A DNA stretch of 40,396 bases from Bacilli bacterium (GCA_012838505.1 DUPD01000076.1:1-40396), one strand, 5' to 3'. Shown: positions 16,569 through 23,869, counted from the first letter of the stretch. Notes: generated by a model from the letters alone, not told the origin. Made by a program: numbers and translations.

Positions 16569-16991
16569 TTAAGAACTTATAATGTCAACTTGGTCGTCTA
16601 CAATGTGTTCATCACCAACATTTTGAATTTCAATGACTAACTGATGAGGGAGACAAATGATCGTTTGTCCGGCTCGATTAATAAAACCTGTTCTGACACA
16701 AACTTGATCATTGCATGTTGCACTTTTAATTTGAATTCGTCCATCTGATAACTCAATCGTATTTATCTCATGATCATGGGTCACAATATCAAAAAGTTCA
16801 TGCCCTTCATGTTCAGAAAGATTAATTTCATGTGTTACTTCATTTTCTAACGAGATCACAGCAATTAGCTTTTCACCATCAACTTGTGCTTGTTGCCAAG
16901 TGAAAATGGCAAGTGGGGTAAAAGAGATGAGCAAGAGTAGAATCATGATCATAATATCCCCAATTTTTAATGTTGTTATTACGTTTCTCAT
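16569..16991 (-). CDS. eetA: NusG domain II-type membrane-anchored protein, EetA-like
   Basis: The 140-residue protein has one N-terminal transmembrane helix (about 11-31) and an external NusG domain II-like beta domain (about 40-125). Three cysteines, C93, C98 and C113, lie in the conserved pattern CNDQVCVRTG...GQTIICLPHQLVIEI. In Listeria the homologue EetA is part of the extracellular electron transfer pathway, though its biochemical role is not settled. AAGGGGA lies six bases before ATG 16991. It is the first gene of the minus-strand operon eetA-eetB-dmkB, and a terminator hairpin lies in its leader. Confidence 0.87.
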   Translation of the reverse strand: MRNVITTLKIGDIMIMILLLLISFTPLAIFTWQQAQVDGEKLIAVISLENEVTHEINLSEHEGHELFDIVTHDHEINTIELSDGRIQIKSATCNDQVCVRTGFINRAGQTIICLPHQLVIEIQNVGDEHIVDDQVDIISS

Positions 16992-17028
16992 GTCTAGTCC
17001 CCTTTTGAATTAACGCGTTTATTATTTT

Positions 17029-17062
17029 AAAAAAGAACGCAATTCTGTCGATGATTGCGTTC
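17029..17062 (-). terminator. Intrinsic terminator in front of eetA (possible attenuator)
   Basis: On the minus strand GAACGCAAT (17062-17054) pairs perfectly with ATTGCGTTC (17043-17035) around a 10-base loop and is followed by six T. Only 37 bases remain between the T run and the eetA start, too few for a separate promoter plus ribosome-binding site. eetA transcription therefore most likely has to pass this terminator, either from TATAAT at 17096-17091 or from ndh2. Confidence 0.75.
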
Positions 17063-17090
17063 AAACTCGATCATTGCTAAATCTTATTTT

Positions 17091-17096
17091 ATTATA
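17091..17096 (-). promoter_or_regulatory. Candidate -10 element for the eetA operon
   Basis: Minus-strand TATAAT lies about 100 bases upstream of the eetA start. The -35 position (TTCGCT at a 17-base spacer) matches poorly, so an activator may be needed or the site may not be used. Confidence 0.35.
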
Positions 17097-17113
17097 CATG
17101 ATAAAAATAAGAT

Positions 17114-17148
17114 AGCGAAAGACTCTTTATTTAAAAGAGCCAATCGCT
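17114..17148 (-). terminator. Hairpin after the ndh2 gene
   Basis: A long imperfect stem (AGCGA/TCGCT outside, CTCTTT/AAAGAG inside) lies about 30 bases past the ndh2 stop, followed on the minus strand by ATCTTATTTTT. It probably ends ndh2 transcription in part, with the hairpin at 17029-17062 as the second barrier. Confidence 0.5.
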
Positions 17149-17177
17149 GATCAATGTAAAACTATTAATCTAAAAAG

Positions 17178-17786
17178 TTATTTATCTCGATAGATTGATC
17201 GTTCCGTTCCATACCAGAAACGACCTAATTTATTCTGAATGTATGGAATGACCCAATAGTCGAGACCGAATGTACGGCCAGATCCGTTCATTAATGCAAT
17301 TGAAGCAGGTAATGCCCAAATCTTATCCCAACCAAGCATTGCAGTTAGAGTGAACATTGTTAGGAAACCGACACTTGCAGCATTCGCTAACCAAGTAAAT
17401 AAACCGAATAGAATGGCTAGACCAATTCCAATTTCAATAAAGACCATCATTTTTTGCATAAATAATGCAATTTCAGCAGTTGGCATCATAATTTGCATAA
17501 TCCAAGCAAACCAACCAGGCATCTCACTTAAGATCGGCTCTGCCCATTCAGTAGCTGCTTCTGTTGCACCACTTGTAGGGTCTTGTAGCCAAGGGAAGTC
17601 CATATTAATTGTTGAAGACAATAGCCATGAGTCTTGACCGATTCCTTTGAACAGCAATGGTAGGTTACCAATACTTGAGGTTGCCTTTTGCCAAATTTCT
17701 TGACCCCCATAACTTTGAACCACCTTCAACAAGCCAGAAACCACCGACGAAGATTCGAAGCGGTAAACTCCACAGAACATTTCCAT
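17178..17786 (-). CDS. DoxX-like membrane domain: C-terminal part of frameshifted Ndh2
   Basis: This frame encodes the membrane end of the EET-type NADH dehydrogenase, detached from its N-terminal part by a frameshift. Meaningful sequence begins at about 17702-17708; the first 27 residues are an out-of-frame reading of the ndh2 transmembrane helix, and no good ribosome-binding site precedes ATG 17786. After the junction come an external loop with PWLQDPTSGATEAATEW, then hydrophobic helices (about 92-160) of the DoxX type and a C-terminal amphipathic tail. The loop's DPTSGAT (residues 69-75) fits the ApbE flavinylation consensus D-x-x-[ST]-G-A-[ST]. Joined with the upstream frame the protein would be about 620 residues, close to Listeria Ndh2. 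Confidence 0.75.
   Translation of the reverse strand: MEMFCGVYRFESSSVVSGLLKVVQSYGGQEIWQKATSSIGNLPLLFKGIGQDSWLLSSTINMDFPWLQDPTSGATEAATEWAEPILSEMPGWFAWIMQIMMPTAEIALFMQKMMVFIEIGIGLAILFGLFTWLANAASVGFLTMFTLTAMLGWDKIWALPASIALMNGSGRTFGLDYWVIPYIQNKLGRFWYGTERSIYRDK
17562..17582 (-). other. Putative ApbE flavinylation sequon in Ndh2
   Basis: These seven codons read Asp-Pro-Thr-Ser-Gly-Ala-Thr. ApbE enzymes attach FMN to the last Thr/Ser of D-x-x-[ST]-G-A-[ST]. Given a cytoplasmic dehydrogenase domain and one membrane helix before it, the motif should be on the outside, where the lipoprotein ApbE encoded at 19373-20413 would act. Confidence 0.5.
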
Positions 17787-19041
17787 AACGTGTTAAGAGA
17801 TCACGGAAAACATTTCGTTTGTCTCTCGTTTGGAAAAATTCATGTTGAACATATTTAACCATATAATAGCCACTTCTAATTGTGAACAAGTAAAATAGGT
17901 TAACTAAATGTTTAACAAAAATAGCAAACCAGCCACTTAGATGAATCCCCATTAAGTTCGCGACACCATATCGTGCACCGATTGAAACCATGATGCCGTG
18001 ATATTTACCTTCATAGGCTGTTTTTTCTTCATTTTTGATTTCAGCGATAATATTTTTAGCCGCTGTTGCACCTGTTTGCTCTGCAGCCTCTACAATTTGT
18101 GGTGTTGGTTCACCAGGTTGTTCTTCAAAATAAGCAAGATCCCCAACGACATAGACACCCTCATATTGTTCAGATTCCATATATTGATTCACTTTAAGAC
18201 GACGTGCGTGTGCTTCTTCCATGCCATATTCTTCAACATCCGTATTCCCTTGAATTCCAGCCGTCCATGCTAACGTATAAGTAGGGATCGTTTGTTTATT
18301 CATGATCACAACTTCGTTTTCACGCACTTCCACGATTGGAGAGTCTTTTAGGATTTTCACGCCTTTTTTATTTAAATAAGCTTCTGCTTTTTTCGCTTCG
18401 CGTTCTTCCAACATGTTTAAAATAGTTGTAGCTGCTTCAACGACATATAATGTAATTTCATCAGGATCAATCTTATTATTTTTAGCTAGACGTTCTTTCC
18501 ACTCTACTAATTCACCAACGAGCTCAATTCCAGTGAATCCAGAACCACAAACAACAAACGTTAACATTGCACGTCGTTTTTCAGGATCGTGTTCAATTGC
18601 TGCTTTTGCAACAATATCTTCAATTTGCTTTCTTAATTTTAGGGCATCTTCCATTGACCAAAGTGTAAAGGCATGCTCTTTAACACCAGGTATTTTAAAG
18701 TCATTAGGTTCAGCACCCATCCCTAAAATCAGATAATCATATTGGTATTCTCCATTTTCTGTCTGAACTGTTTTCGAATTATGGTCAACATGAGTGACAT
18801 TATCCGTGACCAAGTTGACCTTGGTTCGGTTAAACAAGCGTCGAAGGTCAAATTGAATGGCATCCGGTTCAACGCGATGTGTTGCAACTTCATGCAGCTC
18901 TGTCATCATTGTATGGTAAGAATGGCGGTCAATTAGCGTGATCGATACGGAATCATCTTTTTTGAACTTCTTAGCTAATTTTTTTGCAGCATTTACGCCA
19001 GCGTAACCAGCACCGATGATAACAATGTTTTTGTTAGCCAT
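17665..19041 (-). CDS. ndh2: Type II NADH dehydrogenase Ndh2 (EET-type), frameshifted before its membrane domain
   Basis: Ndh2 oxidises cytoplasmic NADH and reduces (demethyl)menaquinone. Residues 1-400 form the two-dinucleotide-binding fold: FAD motif GAGYAG (10-15), NAD motif GSGFTG (166-171) and YVVGDLA near 297. A C-terminal extension starts at about 420 (SLPLRIFVGGFWLVEGGSKLWG), the first helix of a DoxX-like domain, as in the Listeria EET enzyme. At residue 446 the frame is lost: a run of five G (plus-strand C at 17704-17708) has one base too many, and this frame stops 12 codons later. Removing one G joins it to the frame that ends at 17178. GAGGAG precedes ATG 19041 by 11 bases. It could be a sequencing error, a mutation, or reversible slippage. 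Confidence 0.85.
   Translation of the reverse strand: MANKNIVIIGAGYAGVNAAKKLAKKFKKDDSVSITLIDRHSYHTMMTELHEVATHRVEPDAIQFDLRRLFNRTKVNLVTDNVTHVDHNSKTVQTENGEYQYDYLILGMGAEPNDFKIPGVKEHAFTLWSMEDALKLRKQIEDIVAKAAIEHDPEKRRAMLTFVVCGSGFTGIELVGELVEWKERLAKNNKIDPDEITLYVVEAATTILNMLEEREAKKAEAYLNKKGVKILKDSPIVEVRENEVVIMNKQTIPTYTLAWTAGIQGNTDVEEYGMEEAHARRLKVNQYMESEQYEGVYVVGDLAYFEEQPGEPTPQIVEAAEQTGATAAKNIIAEIKNEEKTAYEGKYHGIMVSIGARYGVANLMGIHLSGWFAIFVKHLVNLFYLFTIRSGYYMVKYVQHEFFQTRDKRNVFRDLLTRYGNVLWSLPLRIFVGGFWLVEGGSKLWGSRNLAKGNLKYW
17704..17708 (-). other. Frameshift site in ndh2
   Basis: A five-base homopolymer (G on the coding strand). With four G the reading continues Lys-Leu-Trp-Gly-Gln-Glu-Ile-Trp and the two parts form one protein; with five G the N-terminal part ends early. 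The break falls just after the first helix of the DoxX-like domain. Confidence 0.8.
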
Positions 19042-19113
19042 TTATTTTTCCACTCCTCTATTTTAATTTAGTTATAAAAAGTTAATAGTGTGAATAACTG
19101 AACAACGATAACT

Positions 19114-19142
19114 ATTGTAGCCTTGTTTACAATCATTGTCTA
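19114..19142 (-). promoter_or_regulatory. Promoter of ndh2
   Basis: Minus-strand TAGACA (19142-19137), a 17-base spacer and TACAAT (19119-19114), each 5 of 6 to consensus, about 70 bases upstream of ndh2. A second CTAGACAA copy lies 46 bases further upstream (19182-19189), followed by TATAAA at a 19-base spacer, so there may be tandem promoters or a repeated regulator site. Confidence 0.65.
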
Positions 19143-19234
19143 GGGTTTTTAAAGATTTTATACAAAAAACTACGTAAAGTTTGTCTAGTTGTCAATAAAT
19201 CGATAGAATTAACTCGAAAAATAGAGTTTTAGTA

Positions 19235-19263
19235 TTCACATCTTCGGATAAACACGTTAAAAT
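19235..19263 (+). promoter_or_regulatory. Promoter of the apbE-menA-ecfA1-ecfA2-ecfT operon
   Basis: TTCACA (19235-19240), a 17-base spacer and TAAAAT (19258-19263), each 5 of 6 to consensus. It lies in the 331-base divergent gap between ndh2 and apbE, which holds no gene. The leader to the apbE start would be about 100 bases; no FMN riboswitch signature is visible in it. Confidence 0.6.
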
Positions 19264-19372
19264 GAGGCTTGTATTTAAAAGGAACGCAAACGATTAATCA
19301 TCTTACTTGAATGCTAATATGGAAAAGTCACATCTGTTGTTGGATTGTTTAAATTAAGGAGAGACAAAGTTA

Positions 19373-20413
19373 ATGGTATATAGAAGAAATGTCTTATTAT
19401 TTATAATCGGTCTATTTATTTTGACGGCTTGCCAGTCGAATCAATCGGACTTATTGGATACACCACATCGGGAAACAGAGTTCTTACTCGGAACGGCTGT
19501 TAGTCTTAGTGTTTACGATGCAGATAAAGAATATGTCATTGATCAAGCACTTGAGCGGATTGAACAATTGGAATATATGCTGAGTGATGAAATTGAAGCA
19601 ACTGAAGTTGATCAAATTAATAAAAGTGCTGGGATTGAGCCAGTTCAAGTATCCGAAGAGTTGTATGATTTAATCAAACAAAGCATTGAATATGGAGAAG
19701 TATCAGATGGCGGGTTTGATGTAACGATTGGACCATTAACTAATCTATGGCGAATTGGCTATGATGATGCTAGAAAGCCAGCGAATAATGAAATTAAGCA
19801 AGTATTACCTTTAATCGATGACAAAAAAATTGAGCTAGATGATGAATCACAGTCAATCTATTTACCAGAAGGAAACATGCAACTTGATTTTGGAGCAATT
19901 GCTAAGGGGTATATTACTGATCAGGTTCATGAACTTTTTATTGAAGAAGGTGTAACGACGGCGATTATCGATCTTGGGGGCAATATTTTTGTCATGGGTC
20001 ACCGCCCACAAGGGGATGAGTGGAATGTTGGGATTCAAAACCCCTTTTTAGCTCGTGGTGAAATTATTGGACGGATTCGTGCCTCAGATCAGTCGATTGT
20101 GACATCTGGTATTTACGAGCGATATTTAGAAGTTGATGGGGTACAATATCATCATTTACTTGATCCGAATACTGGCTATCCGTTTGATAACGAAATTGCT
20201 GGTGTCTCAATTGTTAGTGATGCATCAATTGATGGTGATGCCCTTTCGACAGTCGTCTTTACCAAAGGGTTAGAAGCAGGGAAAGCATTTATTGAAACAT
20301 ATCAAGGCGCTGAAGCGATTTTTATTACGAAAGATCGTGAAGTTATTTTAAGTTCAGGTTTAGTCGATATCTTTGAATTAACAAACGATCATTTTGAACT
20401 GATCGAGGATTAG
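19373..20413 (+). CDS. fmnB: ApbE-family FAD:protein FMN transferase lipoprotein (FmnB-like)
   Basis: ApbE enzymes split FAD and attach FMN covalently to Thr or Ser of extracytoplasmic proteins. The 346-residue protein starts with a signal peptide and lipobox (LTAC, Cys20), so it is a membrane-anchored lipoprotein on the outer face. Family landmarks are present: TEFLLGTAVSLSVYD near the start, DGGFDVTIGPLTNLWRIG, DFGAIAKGYITDQV, DLGGNIFVMG and SGIYERY. In Listeria the homologue FmnB flavinylates PplA for extracellular electron transfer. AAGGAGA precedes ATG 19373. It is the first gene of a five-gene operon; the likely substrate in this window is the DPTSGAT loop of Ndh2. Confidence 0.93.
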   Translation: MVYRRNVLLFIIGLFILTACQSNQSDLLDTPHRETEFLLGTAVSLSVYDADKEYVIDQALERIEQLEYMLSDEIEATEVDQINKSAGIEPVQVSEELYDLIKQSIEYGEVSDGGFDVTIGPLTNLWRIGYDDARKPANNEIKQVLPLIDDKKIELDDESQSIYLPEGNMQLDFGAIAKGYITDQVHELFIEEGVTTAIIDLGGNIFVMGHRPQGDEWNVGIQNPFLARGEIIGRIRASDQSIVTSGIYERYLEVDGVQYHHLLDPNTGYPFDNEIAGVSIVSDASIDGDALSTVVFTKGLEAGKAFIETYQGAEAIFITKDREVILSSGLVDIFELTNDHFELIED

Positions 20414-20428
20414 AAAGAAGAGGGTTGT

Positions 20429-21370
20429 ATGTCGTTTAGATCATTTTTAAAATTAGTTGAGATTCAAACAAAAATTGCCAGTTTATTTCCCTTCTTAATT
20501 GGCCTACTGTTTGTTATTTTTAAGTATGACCAGTTTAATTTAGTAAATACGTTGATTTTTTTCAGTGCGATGCTGTTATTTGATTTAACGACAACAGCAA
20601 TTAACAATTATGTAGACTATCAGAAAGCAAGCTCCAAAACCTACAGAGAGAGAGACAATGTGATTGGCCAATTTGGGCTTCCTTTAAATCTTGTTCGAGC
20701 AACGATTTTGACAATGTTAATCATTTCAATTGGGCTCGGACTGTGGCTTGTTTATCGAACAGATTTATTAATATTATTAGTTGGCATGCTTTTTTTCGCA
20801 ATCGGAATCTTTTACACATTTGGCCCTATTCCACTCTCTCGGATGCCTTTAGGGGAAGTATTTTCTGGTGTAACAATGGGATTCGGAATTATTTTCTTAA
20901 CAGTTTATATTAATGCTCATCAAGCAAGAATTGCTAACTTAAGAATTGAAGGACTTGAACTCCAATTCAATGCAGATCTATTACTTCTACTTCAGATTTT
21001 TATCATTGCTTTGCCAAGTGTTTTGACAATCGCGAATCTGATGCTTGCAAATAATATTTGTGATCTAGAAGATGATATAAAAAACCACCGCTACACGTTG
21101 CCGTATTACATTGGTAAGCAACGTGCAATTTACTTATTTAACGCACTTTATGTTCTTACCTTTATTAGTGTAGTTGGAGCTGTTTTATTAAATTTAGTAC
21201 CGACACTCTTACTTGGAATTGTCATTATTATTGTCCCAATTTATAAAAATGTAAAAAAATTCAATCGAAAACAAGTTAAATCAGAAACATTTTCTCTAGC
21301 AGTAAAAAACTTGATTTTAATTAATGGAACAATTGTTATTTTGTTTGGAATGGCATTAATATGGATTTAA
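20429..21370 (+). CDS. dmkA: UbiA-family 1,4-dihydroxy-2-naphthoate prenyltransferase (DmkA/MenA-like)
   Basis: This membrane enzyme attaches the polyprenyl tail to 1,4-dihydroxy-2-naphthoate, yielding demethylmenaquinone. The 313-residue protein has about eight or nine transmembrane helices and both aspartate motifs of the UbiA superfamily, NNYVDYQ (59-65) and NNICDLEDDIKNHRYTLP (208-225). In the Listeria EET locus the homologue DmkA works with DmkB to make a separate quinone pool. The ATG at 20429 is preceded by AAGAAGAGGG. The stop lies within the first codons of the next open frame, so it is closely coupled to ecfA1. Confidence 0.9.
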   Translation: MSFRSFLKLVEIQTKIASLFPFLIGLLFVIFKYDQFNLVNTLIFFSAMLLFDLTTTAINNYVDYQKASSKTYRERDNVIGQFGLPLNLVRATILTMLIISIGLGLWLVYRTDLLILLVGMLFFAIGIFYTFGPIPLSRMPLGEVFSGVTMGFGIIFLTVYINAHQARIANLRIEGLELQFNADLLLLLQIFIIALPSVLTIANLMLANNICDLEDDIKNHRYTLPYYIGKQRAIYLFNALYVLTFISVVGAVLLNLVPTLLLGIVIIIVPIYKNVKKFNRKQVKSETFSLAVKNLILINGTIVILFGMALIWI

Positions 21371-21387
21371 AAAGGAACGTGAGTGAA

Positions 21388-22203
21388 ATGAAGCAACACC
21401 CAATACTATCAATTAAGGATGTTTCTTATCGTTATGATCTTAGGCATGAAGATTATGCTTTGTCACAAATCTCTTTAGATGTTAAACGTGGAGAATGGCT
21501 GACGGTCTTGGGTGAAAATGGATCAGGTAAATCAACACTTGCACGGTTAATTGTCGGGCTAGCAGAACCCGAATTCGGCACAATTACATTTAACGATCAA
21601 ACAGTGACTCAAGCAAATAAATCAACTTTTTGGGAAAAGGTCGGTATTGTTTTTCAAAATCCCGACAATCAATTTATTGGCACAACAGTTCAAGATGATG
21701 TTGCTTTTAGTCTTGAAAACCTGAACTTAAGTTATCATGAAATGAAGCAACGCGTCACAAATGCACTGCATCAAGTCGGTATGTATAAGTTAAGAGAAAA
21801 GGATCCTTCTCAATTATCTGGTGGACAAAAACAAAGGGTTGCAATTGCGGGTGTATTGGCGTTGGAACCAGAGCTGATGATATTTGATGAAGCTTTTATT
21901 ATGCTTGATCCTCAGAGTCGAACTCGTTTGTTAAAAGAGTTAAAATTGATTCAGAAAAACCTTGGATTGACGATCATTTCAATTACTCATGATCATAATG
22001 AGACTGTTTTTGCGGATCGACTTCTTTTACTCGCTAGTGGTCAAATTATCGATCAAGGGGATCCACGAACTGTATTTACTCGTAATCGCTACGTCCAACC
22101 GCCTTTTGCTGAGCAATTTCGCCGAGAGTTGGTGCAACGTGGAATTTCAGTTCCCGATAATTATATGTCAAATGATGAATTGGTGGAATGGTTATGCAAA
22201 TAA
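21388..22203 (+). CDS. ecfA1: ECF transporter ATPase subunit EcfA1
   Basis: One of two ATPases of an energy-coupling factor transporter. The 271-residue protein has Walker A GENGSGKST (42-50), a Q-loop at FQNPDNQF, the signature LSGGQKQR (143-150) and Walker B LMIFDE (163-168). The usual DEATSMLDP is DEAFIMLDP here, with the catalytic Glu kept. ATG 21388 is preferred, with AAAGGA 11 bases upstream; the frame is open from ATG 21361, which overlaps dmkA, and GTG 21379 is another option. Firmicutes normally encode an ecfA1-ecfA2-ecfT set in the ribosomal protein cluster; this set lies with EET genes and may be a second, dedicated copy. Confidence 0.92.
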   Translation: MKQHPILSIKDVSYRYDLRHEDYALSQISLDVKRGEWLTVLGENGSGKSTLARLIVGLAEPEFGTITFNDQTVTQANKSTFWEKVGIVFQNPDNQFIGTTVQDDVAFSLENLNLSYHEMKQRVTNALHQVGMYKLREKDPSQLSGGQKQRVAIAGVLALEPELMIFDEAFIMLDPQSRTRLLKELKLIQKNLGLTIISITHDHNETVFADRLLLLASGQIIDQGDPRTVFTRNRYVQPPFAEQFRRELVQRGISVPDNYMSNDELVEWLCK

Positions 22204-23051
22204 AATTTGATCAAGTTAGCGCGGATTATCAACTAGGTCCGATTCGAGCAAAAAATATCATTGATGATGTTTCATTACAAATTGCTCCCGCCACATTTAC
22301 CGCTGTGATCGGTCAAACTGGTGCGGGTAAAACAAGTTTATTAAAATTAATTAATGGGATACTCCGTCCTACGTCAGGCTCGATTCAAGTCGGAGAGTTT
22401 ACTTTAGATCATTCAGCAAATAAAGCAACTTTAAATCAAGTCAGAAGCCGCGTTGGGATGGTTTTTCAATTCCCAGAAAATCAATTGTTTGCTGAAACTG
22501 TGGAAGCAGATATTGCTTTTGGACCGAAAAATTTTAATTTTTCTGCTGAAGAAGTAGACCAAAGTGTTTATCGAAGTTTAGAACGAGTTGGGCTAGATCA
22601 ATCATTGTTAAAACGATCACCTTTTTCATTGTCGGGTGGTCAACAACGCCGTGTTGCTTTAGCGGGAGTGCTAGCAACAAAACCTGATATTTTAGTTTTA
22701 GATGAACCAGGAGCTGGTTTGGATGCAAGAGGAAAGCAAGAGATTTTTGCTTTAATTAAAAAATTAAATCAGCAGGATCGTGTGACTGTCTTAGTCGTTA
22801 CTCATGATATGAACGATGTTGCGATTTACGCTGATCACGTTTTATTATTAGATCAAGGAAAAGTGATCACGTATCAAGAGACAAGGGCATTCTTTAGTGA
22901 TCAAGATCAATTAACAGAGTGGAATCTTGAACTACCTGACACTTTACATTTGCAACGTCAAATTGAGCAACGTACAGGGATTAATTTTAAGCAGACTTCT
23001 TTAACAAGAACAGAACTAATAGATCAACTTATTGAGGAAAAACTATTATGA
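22194..23051 (+). CDS. ecfA2: ECF transporter ATPase subunit EcfA2
   Basis: The partner ATPase of EcfA1. The 285-residue protein has Walker A GQTGAGKTS (40-48), the Q-loop FQFPENQLF, the signature LSGGQQRR (146-153) and a Walker B ending in D170-E171. ATG 22194 is chosen because GGTGG (22182-22186) is seven bases away; ATG 22188 is one base from that site. The gene overlaps ecfA1 by ten bases and ecfT by four, so the three are translationally coupled. Confidence 0.93.
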   Translation: MQIKFDQVSADYQLGPIRAKNIIDDVSLQIAPATFTAVIGQTGAGKTSLLKLINGILRPTSGSIQVGEFTLDHSANKATLNQVRSRVGMVFQFPENQLFAETVEADIAFGPKNFNFSAEEVDQSVYRSLERVGLDQSLLKRSPFSLSGGQQRRVALAGVLATKPDILVLDEPGAGLDARGKQEIFALIKKLNQQDRVTVLVVTHDMNDVAIYADHVLLLDQGKVITYQETRAFFSDQDQLTEWNLELPDTLHLQRQIEQRTGINFKQTSLTRTELIDQLIEEKLL

Positions 23052-23869
23052 ATAAATTAATTTTAGGACGTTATTTCCCGGGTAATTCCTTTTTACATCG
23101 GATTGACCCGCGGGCAAAACTGTTAGCGGCTCTTTATTTTATTGGATTATTGTTTTTTGTCGACTATTTTGTTGGGTTTATTTGGATGATTTGTTTTACC
23201 TTATTAGTGACTAAAATCTCTGGTGTATCACTTAGTATTTATCTAAAAGGAATCAAACCATTAATTTGGCTTATTTTAATGTCTGTTTTCTTTCGAGTGA
23301 TCTTTACTGTTGGTGGGACAATTTATTTTAGTAAAGGTCCTTTTGCGATTTCAAGTTACGGTCTTTTGTTAGGCTTTTTTTCATTTAATCGTTTCATTTT
23401 GATTATTATCATTTCAACAGCTTTAACCTTAACAACAAAACCGATCGATTTAACTGATGCGATTGATGCGCTACTAAAACCACTCAGGCTTTTAGGGATC
23501 TCAACTGCTGAATTTTCACTCATGCTTTCAATCTCACTGCGATTTATTCCAAATCTATTAGATGAGACTCAGAAAGTTCTTGATGCGCAACGTGCTAGAG
23601 GAGTTGTTTTTGGTGAAGGGAATCTACTTGAACAAATGAAGAAGATTGTGCCTTTAATTATTCCACTCTTCTCGAGCTCATTAAAGCGTGCTGAAGAAAT
23701 GGCCGATGTGTTGGAAGTTAGGGGTTATCAGCCAAGTAAAAAGCGGTCAAGCTTTAGGCAACTATCATGGCGATTCCATGATACAGCTAGTCTGTTAATC
23801 ATGGGGGTATTGACGATCGGTGTAATCATTTTAAATCAATTTCCAATTATCGAACAATGGCTATTATAA
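23048..23869 (+). CDS. ecfT: ECF transporter transmembrane subunit EcfT
   Basis: EcfT is the membrane scaffold that links the two ATPases to a substrate-binding S component. The 273-residue protein has five to six transmembrane helices, the N-terminal HRIDPRAKL segment and the two cytoplasmic coupling motifs that contact the ATPases: AQRARG (180-185) and LEVRGYQP (222-229). ATG 23048 overlaps the ecfA2 stop. No riboflavin or other classical S component is encoded next to it. A strong bidirectional terminator follows. Confidence 0.92.
   Translation: MNKLILGRYFPGNSFLHRIDPRAKLLAALYFIGLLFFVDYFVGFIWMICFTLLVTKISGVSLSIYLKGIKPLIWLILMSVFFRVIFTVGGTIYFSKGPFAISSYGLLLGFFSFNRFILIIIISTALTLTTKPIDLTDAIDALLKPLRLLGISTAEFSLMLSISLRFIPNLLDETQKVLDAQRARGVVFGEGNLLEQMKKIVPLIIPLFSSSLKRAEEMADVLEVRGYQPSKKRSSFRQLSWRFHDTASLLIMGVLTIGVIILNQFPIIEQWLL

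Noticed and set aside
17665..17786. Independent DoxX gene starting at ATG 17786
   Set aside because: The first 27 codons are the out-of-frame image of the ndh2 helix and there is no convincing ribosome-binding site, so a frameshifted single gene is more likely.
18040..18080. TGAT-like motif (EQTGAT) in the dehydrogenase domain of Ndh2 as a flavinylation site
   Set aside because: It lacks the Asp/Asn three residues before the Thr, lies in the cytoplasmic domain, and is part of the conserved NDH-2 quinone-site helix.
19085..19110. Rex operator before ndh2
   Set aside because: GTGTGAA and TGAACAA half-sites are imperfect and separated by four instead of six bases.
19280..19300. Catabolite-response (cre) element before apbE
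   Set aside because: CGCAAACGATTAAT shares only the central AA-CG-T positions with the cre consensus; too many conserved bases differ.
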